From Mytilus trossulus (lineage: Eukaryota > Mollusca > Bivalvia > Mytilida > Mytilidae), in NCBI RefSeq assembly GCF_036588685.1, contig NC_086386.1, positions 1,228,710 through 1,292,709 of the forward strand: a DNA stretch of 64,000 nucleotides. Reading direction: 5' to 3'. The notes beneath the pieces are model-generated. The model was not told the origin of the DNA. It saw only the letters and a program-made list of their open reading frames with translations, and searched no databases. Position 1 is the first letter of the stretch. The number at the start of each line of letters is the position of its first letter. The position numbers and the translations under genes were made by a program. Of this stretch, positions 19,270 to 31,101 are shown piece by piece.

Positions 19270-21660
19270 CTATGAACAAACTTTACAATACCAGTAGATA
19301 AACTCTACTAAACCAATGAACAAACTCTAAAAAACTAGCTGACTTACTCTACCAAACCAGCTGATACATTTCATATTATATCAGTATACAAACTTTTCAT
19401 CAAACCAGATGACAAACACGACAAGAAACCAGTTCAACAGATCTAAAGCAGTTAACAAATTTTTCACTGCATTAAACCAGTAGACATACTATTCCCCAAA
19501 CCAGTAGACTACTAGACAAACTCTACATTAAATCAGTAGACAAACTCTTCACCAAACAAGTAGACAAACTCTACATTAAACCAGTAGACAAACTCTTCAC
19601 CAAACCAGCAGACAACTAGACAAACTCTACATTAAATCAGTAGACAAACTCTTCACCAAACAAGTAGACAAACTCTACATTAAACCAGTAGACAAACTCT
19701 TCACCAAACCAGCAGACAACTAGACAAACTCTACATTAAATCAGTAGACAAACTCTTCCCCAAACAAGTAGACAAACTCTACATTAAACCAGTAGACAAA
19801 CTATTCACCAAACAAGTCGACAAACTACATTAAACCAGTAGACAAACTATTCACCAAACCAGTAGACAAACTCTTCATCAAACCAGCAGACAACTAGCCA
19901 AATTCTACATTAAACCAGTAGACAAACTCTTCATCAAACCAGTAGACAAACTCTACATTAAACTTGTAGACAAACTCTACTTTAAACCAGTAGACAAACT
20001 CTACATTAAACCAGTAGACAAACTATTCACCAAACCAGTAGACAAACTCTACATTCCAGTAGACAAACTATTTCCCAAATCAGTAGACAAACTCTACATT
20101 AAACCAGTAGACAAACTACATTAAACCAGTAGACATACTATTCACCAAACAAGTAGACAAACTCTACATTAAACCAGTAGACAAACTATTCACCAAACCA
20201 GTAGACAAACTCTACTTTAAACCAGTAGACAAACTCTACATTAAACCAGTAGACAAACTATTCACCAAACCAGTAGACAAACTACATTAAACCAGTAGAC
20301 AAACTATTCACCAAACAAGTAGACAAACTCTACATTAAACCAGTAGACAAACTATTCACCAAACCAGTAGACAAACTACATTAAACCAGTAGACCTACTA
20401 TTCACCAAACAAGTAGACAAACTCTACATTAAACCAGTAGACAAACTATTCACCAAACCAGTAGACAAACTCTACATTAAACCAGTAGACAAACTATTCA
20501 CCAAACCAGTAGACAAACTCTTCACCAAACCAGTAGACAAATTCTACATTAAACCAGTAGACAAACTTTTCACCAAACCAGCAGACAAACTCTACATTAA
20601 ACCAGTAGACAAATTCTACATTAAACCAGTAGACAAACTCTTCACCAAACCAGTAGACAAACTATTCACCAAACAAGTAGACAAACTCTACATTAAACCA
20701 GTAGACAAACTATTCACCAAACCAGTAGACAAACTACATTAAACCAGTAGACCTACTATTCACCAAACAAGTAGACAAACTCTACATTAAACCAGTAGAC
20801 AAACTATTCACCAAACCAGTAGACAAACTCTACATTAAACCAGTAGACAAACTATTCACCAAACCAGTAGACAAACTCTTCATTACAGTAGACAAACTCT
20901 ACATTAAACCAGTAGACAAACTCTACATTAAACCAGTAGACAAACTCTTCACCAAACCAGTAGACAAATTCTACATTAAACCAGTAGACAAACTTTTCAC
21001 CAAACCAGCAGACAAACTCTACATTAAACCAGTAGACAAATTCTACATTAAACCAGTAGACAAACTCTTCACCAAACCAGTAGACAAACTCTTCATTAAA
21101 CCAGTAGACAAATTCTACATTAAACCAGTAGACAAACTTTTCACCAAACCAGCAGACAAACTCTAATTAAACCAGTAGACAAATTATACATTAAACCAGT
21201 AGACAAACTCTTCACCAAACCAGTAGAGAGACTCTACATTAAACCAGTAGACAAACTCTACATTAAACCAGTAGACAAACTCTTCATTAAACCAGTAGAC
21301 AAACTCTTCACCAAACCAGTAGACAAATTCTTCACCAAACCAGTAGACAAACTCTACATTAAACCAGTAGACAAACTCTACATTAAACCAGTAGAGAGAC
21401 TCTACATTAAACCAGTAGACAAGCTCTTCATTAAACCAGTAGACAAACTCTACATTAAATCAGTAGACAAACTCTACATTAAACCAGGAGACACTCTTCT
21501 TAAGCCAGTAGACAAACTCTTCATTAAACCAGTAGACAAACTCTACTTTAAACCAGTAGAAATACTCTGCATTAAATCAGTAGACAAACTTTTCACCAAT
21601 CCAGTAGACAAACTCTTCCTCAAACCAGTAGACAATTTTTTTACCAAACCAAAACACAAA
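19270..21660. repeat. 24-bp-class minisatellite, form A
   Basis: About 100 copies of 'aaccagtagacaaactctac' + 'atta', alternating with 'aaaccagtagacaaactatt' + 'cacc' variants. Between 19500 and 21100, larger repeat blocks of roughly 60-350 bp recur almost identically, which points to repeated segmental expansion. It lies 3' of the Maf-like gene, with no gene inside. Confidence 0.95.
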
Positions 21661-22255
21661 CTCTACATTAAACCACTAAAGAAACTCCTCTCCAAACCAG
21701 TAGATAAACTACCCGTATTCACCAAACCACTAAACAAACTCTTTAAAAAACCAGTAAACAAACTCTTTAACAAACCAGTAAACAAACTCTTTAACAAACC
21801 AGTAAACAAACTCTTTAACAAACCAGTGAACAAACTCTTTAACAAACCAGTAAACAAACTCTTTAACAAACCAGTAAACACTCTTTAACAAACCACTAAA
21901 CAAACTCTTTAACAAACCACTAAACAAACTCTTTAACAAACCAGTAAACAAACTCTTTAACAAACCAGTAAACAAACTCTTTAACAAACCAGTAAACAAA
22001 CTCTTTAACAAACCAGTAAACAAACTCTTTAACAAACCAGTAAACAAACTCTTTAACAAACCAGTAAACAAACTCTTTAACAAACCACTAAACAAACTCT
22101 TTAACAAACCAGTAAACAAACTCTTTAACAAACCACTAAACAAACTCTTTAACAAACCACTAAACAAACTCTTTAACAAACCAGTAAACAAACTCTTTAA
22201 CAAACCACTAAACAAACTCTTTAACAAACCACTAAACAAACTCTTTAACAACCAA
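21660..22255. repeat. 24-bp minisatellite, form B
   Basis: About 25 very uniform copies of 'aaaccagtaaacaaactctt' + 'taac' (sometimes 'aaaccactaaacaaac'), derived from form A beside it. The period is exactly 24 bp, so the minus strand stays open over long stretches and reads as an octapeptide repeat (GLLKSLFT/S). The reading frame is a by-product: it shifts frame at a small deletion near 21880 and has no gene context. Its uniformity suggests more recent expansion than form A. Confidence 0.9.
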
Positions 22256-22639
22256 TTAGATAAACACTTTGCGCAAATAGTATAGAAACCAATATACAAT
22301 CTTCAAAACCAGTAAATAGACTCGAAATCAAACAAGAGGTCAAAATTCTACGATAAGCTAGGAGAAAACTATTCACAAAGCACTCAGACAAATCAACTAT
22401 TAAACCAGTAGTTTTACTAAACCAGTGTGCAAACACTATAACATAGCAGTAGTATGTCAGTATACAAACATTATAAGAAGCTAATAGATAATATCAACTG
22501 CCATAACTGTTTTGTTGTCGTCTTTTTCATTTGTATTTGTATGTTTGTTTGAATTTATAGTTAGTGTTTTGTCTGTGCTCTATGTTTACACAACGTCGAC
22601 TGTTGGATTGCTGTTATTGCTACATTAGCCTATTATAAT

Positions 22640-22960
22640 AAATAATTTTATAGATATAGGAAGATGTTGTATAAGTGCCAATGAGACAACTCTCCATCCA
22701 AGTAATAATTTAAAAAGTGAACCATTATAGGTCAAAGTACGGACCTCAACACGGAACCTTGGCTCGCACCGAACAGCAAGCTATAAAACCATTCAAAGGG
22801 AAAACTAACAGTCTAATCTATATAAGAACGAGAAACACGTATGAACTACATAAACAGACGACAACTACTGTACATTAGATTTCTGACTTACGTTGCTCAC
22901 TCAATTTGTCACCATAATGGGAACTATAAACAAGTATAGTGCAAGTGGAAGTTTTAGCTA
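22640..22960. repeat. Dispersed mussel repeat (gccaatgagacaactctcc family)
   Basis: 'gtataagtgccaatgagaca', then 'actctccatccaagtaa', 'aggtcaaagtacgg' and 'accgaacagcaagctataaa'. I recognise this family as highly repeated in Mytilus. Further copies in the window are at about 32975-33245 and 51800-52030, with short pieces elsewhere. It is non-coding and SINE- or MITE-like; the class is unknown to me. Confidence 0.75.
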
Positions 22961-23084
22961 GAAATAAAACCCGGTTTCTGTGAAGGATGGATGTATCAAA
23001 ATAAAAAAATAGAAAATATGGAACTCCAAGGTGAATTCAAAAAGGGGGAGTGAATATACTACGGAAAGGCTGAAAAAAAAGTAA

Positions 23085-23170
23085 CACTACAGTTGTTAAT
23101 GTTTGTGTCATTTTGGTCTTTTGTGGATAGTTGGCTCATTGGCAATCATACCACATCTTCTTTTTATATA
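23085..23170. repeat. End fragment of a dispersed mussel repeat
   Basis: 'gttgttaatgtttgtgtcat' followed by 'ttggctcattggcaatcata' and 'ccacatcttctttttat' matches the end of the longer element at 61490-61835. Confidence 0.65.
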
Positions 23171-23239
23171 ATATTCCTGACTTGGTAGAGACCAGGATAA
23201 GGACACCTGTTTTCTGTTGGTTGACCAGTCTAACGGTTC

Positions 23240-23420
23240 CTTAGTTTCCAAGGTTGGATGGGTTCACCCTTTTTCGCTCACCTGGCCCAAAGGTCCATTC
23301 TCAATTTTATGATAGTATATGGGCATTATGTTTTCGGTCTGTCCGTCCGTAAATTCGTTCGTCCGTCTGTCTCTCTTGAGGTTAAGGTTTTTGGTCAAGG
23401 GTATTTTTTTAAGAAGTTTT
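23240..23420. repeat. Dispersed bivalve repeat with gtccgtccgt tracts
   Basis: 'ttttcgctcacctggcccaa' + 'aggtcc', then 'atgggcattatgttttcgg', then repeated 'gtccgtccgt'. This is a bivalve repeat with simple-sequence tracts. The ORFs over it are not genes. Confidence 0.55.
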
Positions 23421-23859
23421 AAGTCCAACCAACTTGAAACTGTATATGGACACATTCTTCGTGTTAGTACGTTGTTCCATGTTTGTATAGGCAGAGATAC
23501 CGTTTTGAAATGATCAAACAAACAAGCATATTCATACAAAAGACTCAGCACACTTATATTTCACTAATATTTGACTTTGTGGTAATTGTGATAAAAAATG
23601 CTTCCAAAGATTTATAAAACTCTATAAGAACAGCAAGGATAACTTTAGATGCCCTTTTCCTTTCGCTTCCAAGAAAACTGTCGCTTTGTCTTTTTTTCAA
23701 AGCTCAAAATTAAGTTATAAAAAACCTGTCAGATTTGCTGGAACAGTTCCTTATGAGAGTTGTAACTGGCTCAGACGTACTTATAAATATAATTATTTTC
23801 TGTGACTGTAGCTTACATTAATTTGTAGGATCCTTTGACTTATTTGACTTAATCCACTT

Positions 23860-24790
23860 CGTCCCAAGGGGGACATAGGGCGACTACAGTTTCTCTCCAT
23901 TTCTTCCTGTCCATGGCTATTCGTTTTGTTTCTTTCCAGGTCATCCCAATTTTACTCAGCTCGGTTGTTAGTCCCCTGTGCCAGGTGTTTTTTTGGCCTT
24001 CCCCTTTTTCGATGTCCTTGGGGGTTCCATTCTAGGGCTTGCTTGGTAATGTGCGTATCTTTCTTTCTTAGGGTATGCCCGATCCACTTCCACTTTCTTG
24101 CTCTTATGGTCTGGGTTGTTGGCTGTTGTTTGGTTCTTCTCCATAGCTCATTGTTGGATATTTTGTTTGGCCATCTGATGTTGAGGATGTTTCTCAAACA
24201 TTTATTGACAAAAGTCTGCATAGATTTGATGGATGCAGCTGTTTCTCTCCAGGTTTCTGATCCGTATAAGAGTACAGATTTGACATTGGTGGTAAATATC
24301 CTTAACTTAGTGCCAGTTCTTAAAGCATTACTCCTTCAAACAGGTTTAAGCATGGAAAATACCTGTTGTGCTTTCTTTTTTCTTGCCGATATGTCTTCGT
24401 CTGTGCCTCCTGTTGTACTGGCAATACTTCCCAGATAGGTGAATTGTTGAACATCTTCAACAGTATTATATAGAGTCGTTTAAGACAATCTTGCTGGTTT
24501 GTATTTAGCCTCATTGATTTAGTTTTCTGTGCGTTGATGTATAGGCCTGGTTTTTTTTGCTACGGTTTCAAGACTTTTGGTCTGATGTTGTGCATCTAGA
24601 AAGCAATGGGATAGTGCACAGATGTCATCAGCAAATTCGAGATCTTCAAGTCGTTTTGTGAGGGTCCATCCAATGCCTTTTTGATCTTTGTAGGCTGATT
24701 TACCAACCCAGTCAACTTAGGATCCTTTACTATAGATAATTTAGCTGATCTGTAAGAATAACATCTTCGTGGTTTATATAGCATGTACTG
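23860..24790 (-). mobile_element. LINE fragment, reverse-transcriptase C-terminal end
   Basis: The minus-strand ORF at 23952-24221 reads [17 protein letters not shown], then [20 protein letters not shown], then [18 protein letters not shown]. This block is typical of the C-terminus of LINE endonuclease-reverse transcriptases found throughout invertebrates. Upstream on the same strand (24222-24790) are decayed pieces of the same protein, broken by frameshifts. No complete palm domain is present, so it is a dead 3' fragment. Confidence 0.85.
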
Positions 24791-24959
24791 TAGTTCGACG
24801 CTAGATTAAAACTGACGTGGAAAGGTAACACCCGGCTACCGAAGCTTCGTTTTTATGAAGCCCAGGTGGTCGTGTGGTCAAAAGTATTCTGAATTTAATT
24901 TCATTGCATAACTTTATTAGGTCATGGAGACTAGAATAATAAATTAAATTCCAATAAAA

Positions 24960-25550
24960 TATTTTCTTCTTACTGTTGAACTCTCCATGGCCAAAAATTA
25001 TGAGTTCCTGGACTCACCTTCAAAAAATCCTTAGTAAGAACCCGATTACGACATGCAGCTTTATTTACAGTCTGTATAAGCAATACAATTACAAACATAA
25101 GTCCTGAAGAGCCTTGAAACCCGACAGAACAAAAGCATAACAAACAAAATTCTATCAAGTCAGGCACACATACAAATGAATACTGAAAGTCAGAGTTCAA
25201 ATTAAGATATATTCAAAAGTTCTATAAAGCATCTGAAACACACACACAGAAACATTCACGTTTGAGAAATAAACACAATAGCAAAAGTACGATAAGCACA
25301 AAATAGCAGAAGCACTCTATAGTAAACAAAACAAAATAATGTTGTCAGGCAGAAAAGAAGGCATTCAACTGAAAATAATGAACAGAGTTAACTGGTTTTG
25401 CAAGCCAAACATTGGCATGAGCTGCCAGACCGAGAATTTATCAAGTTCTTGAATTGATTCAAAGATGATTGCCTTTAGTTAGTTACGTAGCTCATCTGGT
25501 AGCTCATTTCAAAGTTTAACACCCGCACACATTAACTTAATTGTATTGCA
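24960..25550 (-). mobile_element. Second LINE remnant
   Basis: The minus-strand translation at about 25440-25530 gives CAGVKL, stop, NELPDELRN, the '...LWNxLP' block that ends many reverse-transcriptase ORFs. It runs directly into the 54-bp array at 25551. Sequence from 24960 to 25430 is unique-looking, with ORFs I do not recognise. Confidence 0.5.
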
Positions 25551-25930
25551 GGCCATACTAGTATATAATGGTTCTCGCATGCGGTAGGTCGGCGGTATCT
25601 AATAGGCCATACTAGTATATTGTGGTTCTCGCATGCGGTAGGTCGGCGGTATCTAATAGGCCATACTAGTATATAGTGGTTCTCGCATGTGGTAGGTCGG
25701 CGGTATCTAATAGGCCATACTAGTATATAGTGGTTCTCGCATGCGGTAGGTCGGCGGTATCTAATAGGCCATACTAGTATATTGTGGTTCTCGCATGCGG
25801 TAGGTCGGCGGTATCTAATAGGCCATACTAGTATATAGTGGTTCTCGCATGCGGTAGGTCGGCGGTATCTAATAGGCCATACTAGTATATAATGGTTCTC
25901 GCATGCGGTAGGTCGGCGGTATATAATAGA
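25551..25930. repeat. 54-bp tandem array, seven copies, inside a LINE remnant
   Basis: Seven near-identical copies of 'ggccatactagtatatagtg', 'gttctcgcatgcggtaggtc' and 'ggcggtatctaata' at exact 54-bp spacing. On the minus strand each is 18 codons (IPPTYRMREPLYTSMAY, stop) and leads in frame into the LWNELP-type LINE block at 25440-25530. The array therefore seems to be an amplified piece of reverse-transcriptase sequence. It is GC-richer than its surroundings. Confidence 0.93.
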
Positions 25931-26689
25931 GTCAGGGTTTTCCTGTAAGTGGATAAAATCATGGAGATAAACAGGACAATTAATCTTTTAGTAATCGTTT
26001 TTAAGAATTAGTGAAGTGACCAAGTCAACAATTTTTCAACTTTAATGGACAACCCTACCTGCAGGCTAATAATGACTTTTTGTAAAGAAAAATGTTTATT
26101 CTTTAATTTTTGCCTGGTCTTAAAATTGAAATATGGTGCATTTTTTTTTAAATAAGGTCAAAGATTAGTGATTGACTTTTTCACTATTGTAATTTTTTTC
26201 AAAAGAGCCGTTGTAAAAAGTATCAAACGATATCTGAATTGTTACTAAAAAGAAATGTATAATGAAATAAACCGTAATACTTCATTTTCAACTTAATTTA
26301 AAAATAATGAAATCACCAAATGCTCATTTTAAAGGGAATTCAGACTAGCAAATCAGTAGAAGATTGAGCAACCGACTCTCAATATCCCATGTACTTCTAA
26401 CGATATATTTCTGAATTTTACGGCTTATTTAAAATGAATCGAAGTCAATGTGGTTTTTGTTTTGATGTATATTCAATGCCAGGCACAAATATTTCACATG
26501 GCAGTTAAATCAAACGAGTTTAATGATAAAATTATGTTTCAGCGTATATTCTAGCTCTTTAGATTTTTTAAGGTTTCATGTGCCTTTGCCTTACAAAAGT
26601 ACACATGTACCTTCAGAAAGAGTGATTGTATGGGGGTATTTTAACGAACAAAGGGTATGACCACTTTCGAAAACCTGACATTAGTCATC

Positions 26690-28560
26690 GTTTTCATCGT
26701 CGTCCTTCTTCCAATATTTGTTCGGTGAATTAAATAAGTTCTACCACCAGCAGACCCTTCACATGAACAAATATTGGTTTACGCGGATTTCTGTTGGTTG
26801 CATACATAGTTGTTATTGCAAGCTGTTTTACCTTGCCCGTATACGTAAAAACAAGGTCTTGAAGAAAATCTACTGACATAGGTCCCTACAAAATTTTCAT
26901 AAAACTGGTATCCTTTGTGGCGGCAAATTCCACCCTTAGCTTGTTTAGATCATCGTGAAGATATCTAAACTTTCTCTTCGGATCATACAATGTTAACGAC
27001 AATTCCTGGTCTCCCGTTTGAAAACTTATCGGAAGAGGGTAACACGAGCCCATTATTCAGCACTTCGGTGTTGACATTAATATCATTTGTCATTTGTATA
27101 ATTTATCGTTCACAAAAGTATTAATTATTCACAATACAAGGATTTTCTTATCCCAGGCATTGATTACTTAAGCCGTATTTGGTACAGCTTTTTGGAATTT
27201 TGGTCCTCAATGTACTTCAACTTTATACTTGTTTAGCTTTCTTACTATTTTCATCTGAGCGTCACTGATGAGTCTAATGTAGACGAACGCTCGTTTGGTG
27301 TATCAAATTATAAGCCTGGTACCTTTGCTAAATATTGTCATAACTTGGAAGCTTCAAAGAGGAGAAAATTTTCTCTTCAAGGAGGTGAATTATATCAGAT
27401 TTACAACATTTCCACATGGTACCATCATCATGGAACAGAGCTGAAGGAATGGTACCAATAGGATATGCCAATATCCTGACTATAGTCACATTATTACACG
27501 CATTAGCAAGAACTAAAGCACGATGAAGTTTGGGTTTATATGTGCTTTAACAAGTCAGCTTCTTTACACATGTGTTTTGAGGTCTGGGTCGTATCTTCGA
27601 AAATATTGAGAGGAGACATCGAAATAGAACTGTAGAATAAATAAAGAAAACAGTAGTATACCGCTGTTCATAAATCGATTGAGAAAAAAACAAATCCGGG
27701 TTGCAAACTAAAGCTGAGGGAAACGCATCAAATAGCAAAGGAGAACTACGAAACAACAGAAACACAACACTAAAATGTAACACACACAGAAACGAACTGT
27801 GATATAACAATGGCCATTTTCCTGACTTGGAACAGGACATTTTTAAGAAGAAATGGTGGGTTGAACCTGGTGTTGTGGCTAGCCAAACTTCCCACTTTTA
27901 TGGCAATGTTAAACATTAAAATGACAACATTACATGATAGGTCTACAAAACAAATAAATGGGAAATAGGACAGAGAGAAACACGAATAATAGCTACCAGA
28001 AGGTACATGGGTTTCAATTATTAGAGCAGCTTTCCACAAAAGATTCAAACACCTGGTTGCCACGTTCAGGAGATTTAAGAAGATAATCCTGAACATTTAT
28101 TGAGGCTTGCATTTCTGTAGAAATATTTATCAATGAATAAGAATGATTGCATTCGGCAACGTTAAATGGATTTGTCAAATTTGCATGCATAAACCTTATT
28201 AAATCAGAGACATTCTTCTTGTCTCGTGTCATTGCTTTCAAATTAAACAAAAGAGCCATGAGAGCTCATCTACCAAAGTTTATCTTCGAAAACGTCTGGT
28301 ATAGACCATTTTACTTTCGGTAACAACATACAATTAATTGTCAAATGTTTGCACAGCATATTGTTGACCAGCACGTTTTGAAATATCTAAACATTGTTTC
28401 ATATATATAGTTATAAATACTATTATCATGTCGCTAGACTTGGCATCTATAACCGGAGCAGAGGCTATAGCCGAAACTTCAGATTTAGCCTTTTGTAAGG
28501 ATCGGTCCAAAATGGAACAATTTGTTCAGTTCTTTCTGCTCCCTCCTGTATAATACGTCC
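26690..28560 (-). pseudogene. Broken copy of a dispersed bivalve gene family, unnamed
   Basis: Four minus-strand pieces in order: about 28560-28440 (GGRIIQEGAERTEQIVPF), 28259-28014 (KNVSDLIRFMHANLTNPFNV, then INISTEMQASINVQDYLLKS), 27545-27360 (LHRALVLANACNNVTIVRIL, then GTIPSALFHDDGTMWKCC) and 27060-26690 (LYDPKRKFRYLHDDLN, then a stop, then GPMSVDFLQDLVFTYTGK). The layout, especially the 'ILxYPxGTIPxALxxxDGTMxK' stretch, resembles a multicopy hypothetical-protein family that I recall from bivalve and cnidarian genomes and suspect is mobile. The function is unknown to me. The second and third pieces are separated by the dispersed repeat at 27600-28010, and stops and frameshifts are present, so this is a relic. 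Confidence 0.55.
27600..28010. repeat. Dispersed mussel repeat inserted in the pseudogene
   Basis: 'gtagtataccgctgttcata', 'aaatccgggttgcaaac', 'gagggaaacgcatcaaat', 'cacacacagaaacgaactg', 'tggtgggttgaacctgg' and 'catgataggtctacaaaa' mark a repeat that I recognise as abundant in Mytilus. It interrupts the coding relic at 26690-28560. ORFs across it are not genes. Confidence 0.7.
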
Positions 28561-30060
28561 ACCTTAAAAACAAAATTTCAGTTGCAATGCATAAAAAAAT
28601 AAATAATTGTAACACAAATTATCTACAGGCATAGCAAAAACATTCTGTTCCACTTCAGGATTGAACAGACTTTTAAAATGTGAGAAGCTGAAATGGTCTG
28701 GTAAGCTATTCCATAAAGTAGCAGCAGCAAAACTAAATGATTTTTTATCATACGAGGTAGTTCTTACCTGTGGTATTTTCTTAATATTTCTGTACCTAAA
28801 AGAATATTTAGTGTGTTTAGTTTGGAGTAAATTTTGTAAACATAAAGGAGCCAAATCATTTAAAACTTTATTACGGTCTCAAGTGCCTTTGTCCTGGTGC
28901 GTATTACTTGTAGGATTGGAACCTTTGCGTTCTCAAGAAGAGTTTCAGAGGATGATAAGTAGTCGTCATATACAAATCTTAATGCTCTCTCTTGAATTTT
29001 TCTCTGTACAAAAATGCAAAGGGCAAAAATTAAAATTACTCAAAATAAAAGTATGAAAAATTGTAAGTTTACTTAATCTGTTTAAAAAAGAACCGATTCT
29101 CTTGAGAACATTCAGCTGTTTTGATGCCTTTCTACACAAGTTACTTATATGTGCATCAAATTTTAGTTGGTAATCAATATCAATTCCAAATAACTTTACT
29201 TTTTCTTCACCATGATAAAATATTTTGCTGAATTTATAAAGATGGATTTTTTGGAAAGGTTCTTTTCCCTACAGCAATAACTTTAATTTGCTGTTTTCTA
29301 TCAGAAAGATATGATTTTTAAATTAATAAAGATACCGAGTGTGGAGAAACACCATATGCTAGTAATTTATCTAGTAAAATTTCATGAGGTATAAGCAGTC
29401 AAAAGCGTTTGATAAATCCATAAGAACTGCAGCTATATATTTTTTTTTGTCTAAGGCTTTCACCAGTCGTCCAGTAATCTGAGCGGCGTTGTCTGACATC
29501 CATGTTCTCTACGGAAAGCACATAGATAAGGATTAAAAATGGAATCAAAGAAATCGCATAACTGTATTTCAAATATCATTTCATAAAATTTTGGAAAATT
29601 AGGTAACACACTGACTGGTCTGTAATTTGATATCAGTAGTGGTCGCTCTTTTTATGTAAGGGTGTAACTTGGGCTTCTTGAAGTTCGTCTGGAAATATGC
29701 CCGTCTCTACAGTCACATTTATAAGACTGGTCAGCTGAGGTGCAACGACATATTTACTTGCTTTAACTGTTTTTGCTGGTATGCCATTTGCTCCAGTTGC
29801 TTTTTTCAAATTAACCTTTATTGATGATTTTTTCCGTTTTTTCTGATGTCACCTTTTGAAATTTAGAATTTGCATCTGCTTTCATGTGATTTTGTTCATG
29901 TATGACATGTATATTTGCTATGATTGATTAATGGATCATATATAACATCATTTTCTATCTTCTCAGCGACAGTAGCAAAAAAAATATTAAAAATATCTGA
30001 TACATCTATCATGTCTATTGAATTATTTATAATTGTATTTTCTTCAAATAAAACTTAGTA
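28560..30060 (-). mobile_element. LINE reverse-transcriptase relic (Jockey/CR1-type)
   Basis: Minus-strand translation shows KALDKKKYIAAVLMDLSNAF with DCL (palm motif A) near 29380-29460, then after a frameshift PHEILLDKLLAYGVS. Downstream, near 28900-28980, come RALRFVYDDYLSSSE and then the terminal block FSFAAATLWNSLPDHF at 28564-28854. Several frameshifts and stops mean it cannot be active. It occupies the space between the pseudogene and the brat 5' region. The exact LINE clade needs a database comparison. Confidence 0.85.
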
Positions 30061-30700
30061 TTTTATCCTAAAGAGGTAAAAGGGCAAAATACAAATTCAC
30101 AACATATAACGGTTGAAAGCACTAAGCCGGTGTAAACATATTGCAAACGCCCCAGGAAGTCAATAAACAGACAAGCAAATGATAAATCAAAACCAAGTAA
30201 TTTTATTAATTATTCAATGTTAGTTGCAATAAAAAAAATGTAGGTAAAACAGGAATATAATTCAGTCAAGAGACTACATTGTCTGGTAAGTATGCTGCTC
30301 CACTTCATTACATTTATAAAAGAGGGAAGAAATATACCAAATGGACAGTCAAACTCATAAATCTAAAATAAACTGACAACGCCATGGCTAAAAATGAAAA
30401 AAAGACTAACAGTACACATGACACAACAAAGAAAACTAAAGAATAAACAACACGAACCCCACCAAAAACTAGGGGTGATTCCAGGCAGGTGCAGGTGCTC
30501 CGAAAGGGTAAGCAGATCCTGCTCCATATGTGGCACCCGTCGTGTTGCTTATATATGTGATAACAAATCCGGTAAAGAGTATAATTATAAATTCATGAAA
30601 TTGGTCCCAACAGACGGTTTGGTCAGGCTTTCACTTAGGATTTAGTGTCCATGGATCCATTCCAGAGAAACCAATAATTTAATACGAATACAAAATAAAC
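30060..30700. repeat. Dispersed mussel repeats
   Basis: The strongest part is 30330-30650: 'agtcaaactcataaatctaa', 'aactgacaacgccatggcta', 'acacgaaccccaccaaaaac' and 'gtggcacccgtcgtgttgct', a family that I recognise from many mussel loci. The 83-codon ORF at 30394-30645 is part of it. 30060-30230 looks like another repeat ('aacgccccaggaagtcaata'). Confidence 0.65.
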
Positions 30701-30879
30701 TGACATAGGGGGTTATCAAAATTTTATTTCGGTTGCTGATTTGAGATCATTTGAAAATATTACAGCAAACATATCAATCAATCAATCAGATTTAAATAAG
30801 TTACATAAAAGAATAGATTTCACGATTATATAAAACAAATCACTAAAAATTTGCAAGGACTTGTTACTGATTTTCGCTC

Positions 30880-31101
30880 GAAATTATATTAAAGGTCCTC
30901 CCGAGGAAACAAAGTGATCACTGGTCAAGTTACTTCACGTCAGCAAGGTGCTCGTTGTGTTAGTAGAGGGCGCATTGATCGTAATTAATTCAATCTCATA
31001 TTCATTTCCATATCGAGGCAAGTAATCTTTATTTGTCATGGCGGGACACTGAAGCGCACATGTCTTCCCATCAAACACAGTTCAGAAACATAGATTACAT
31101 G
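30880..31101 (+). promoter_or_regulatory. Candidate promoter and first 5' UTR exon of brat
   Basis: This stretch is GC-richer and repeat-free, with 'gtagagggcgcattgatcg' and 'gtcatggcgggacactgaag'. It ends at a good donor, TTACAT|GTAAGT at 31101. The next acceptor upstream of the brat start codon is at 39264, and no other gene lies between, so I infer a non-coding first exon here and an 8.2-kb first intron. A short upstream reading frame (ATGGCGGGACAC then TGA) lies at 31039. Confidence 0.5.

Noticed and set aside
21663-22299. GLLKSLFT-repeat membrane-like proteins on the minus strand
   Set aside because: By-product of a 24-bp minisatellite with period divisible by 3; frame breaks near 21880 and no gene context.
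23926-24438. 170-codon plus-strand ORF
   Set aside because: It is the antisense of a LINE reverse-transcriptase fragment that reads clearly on the minus strand.
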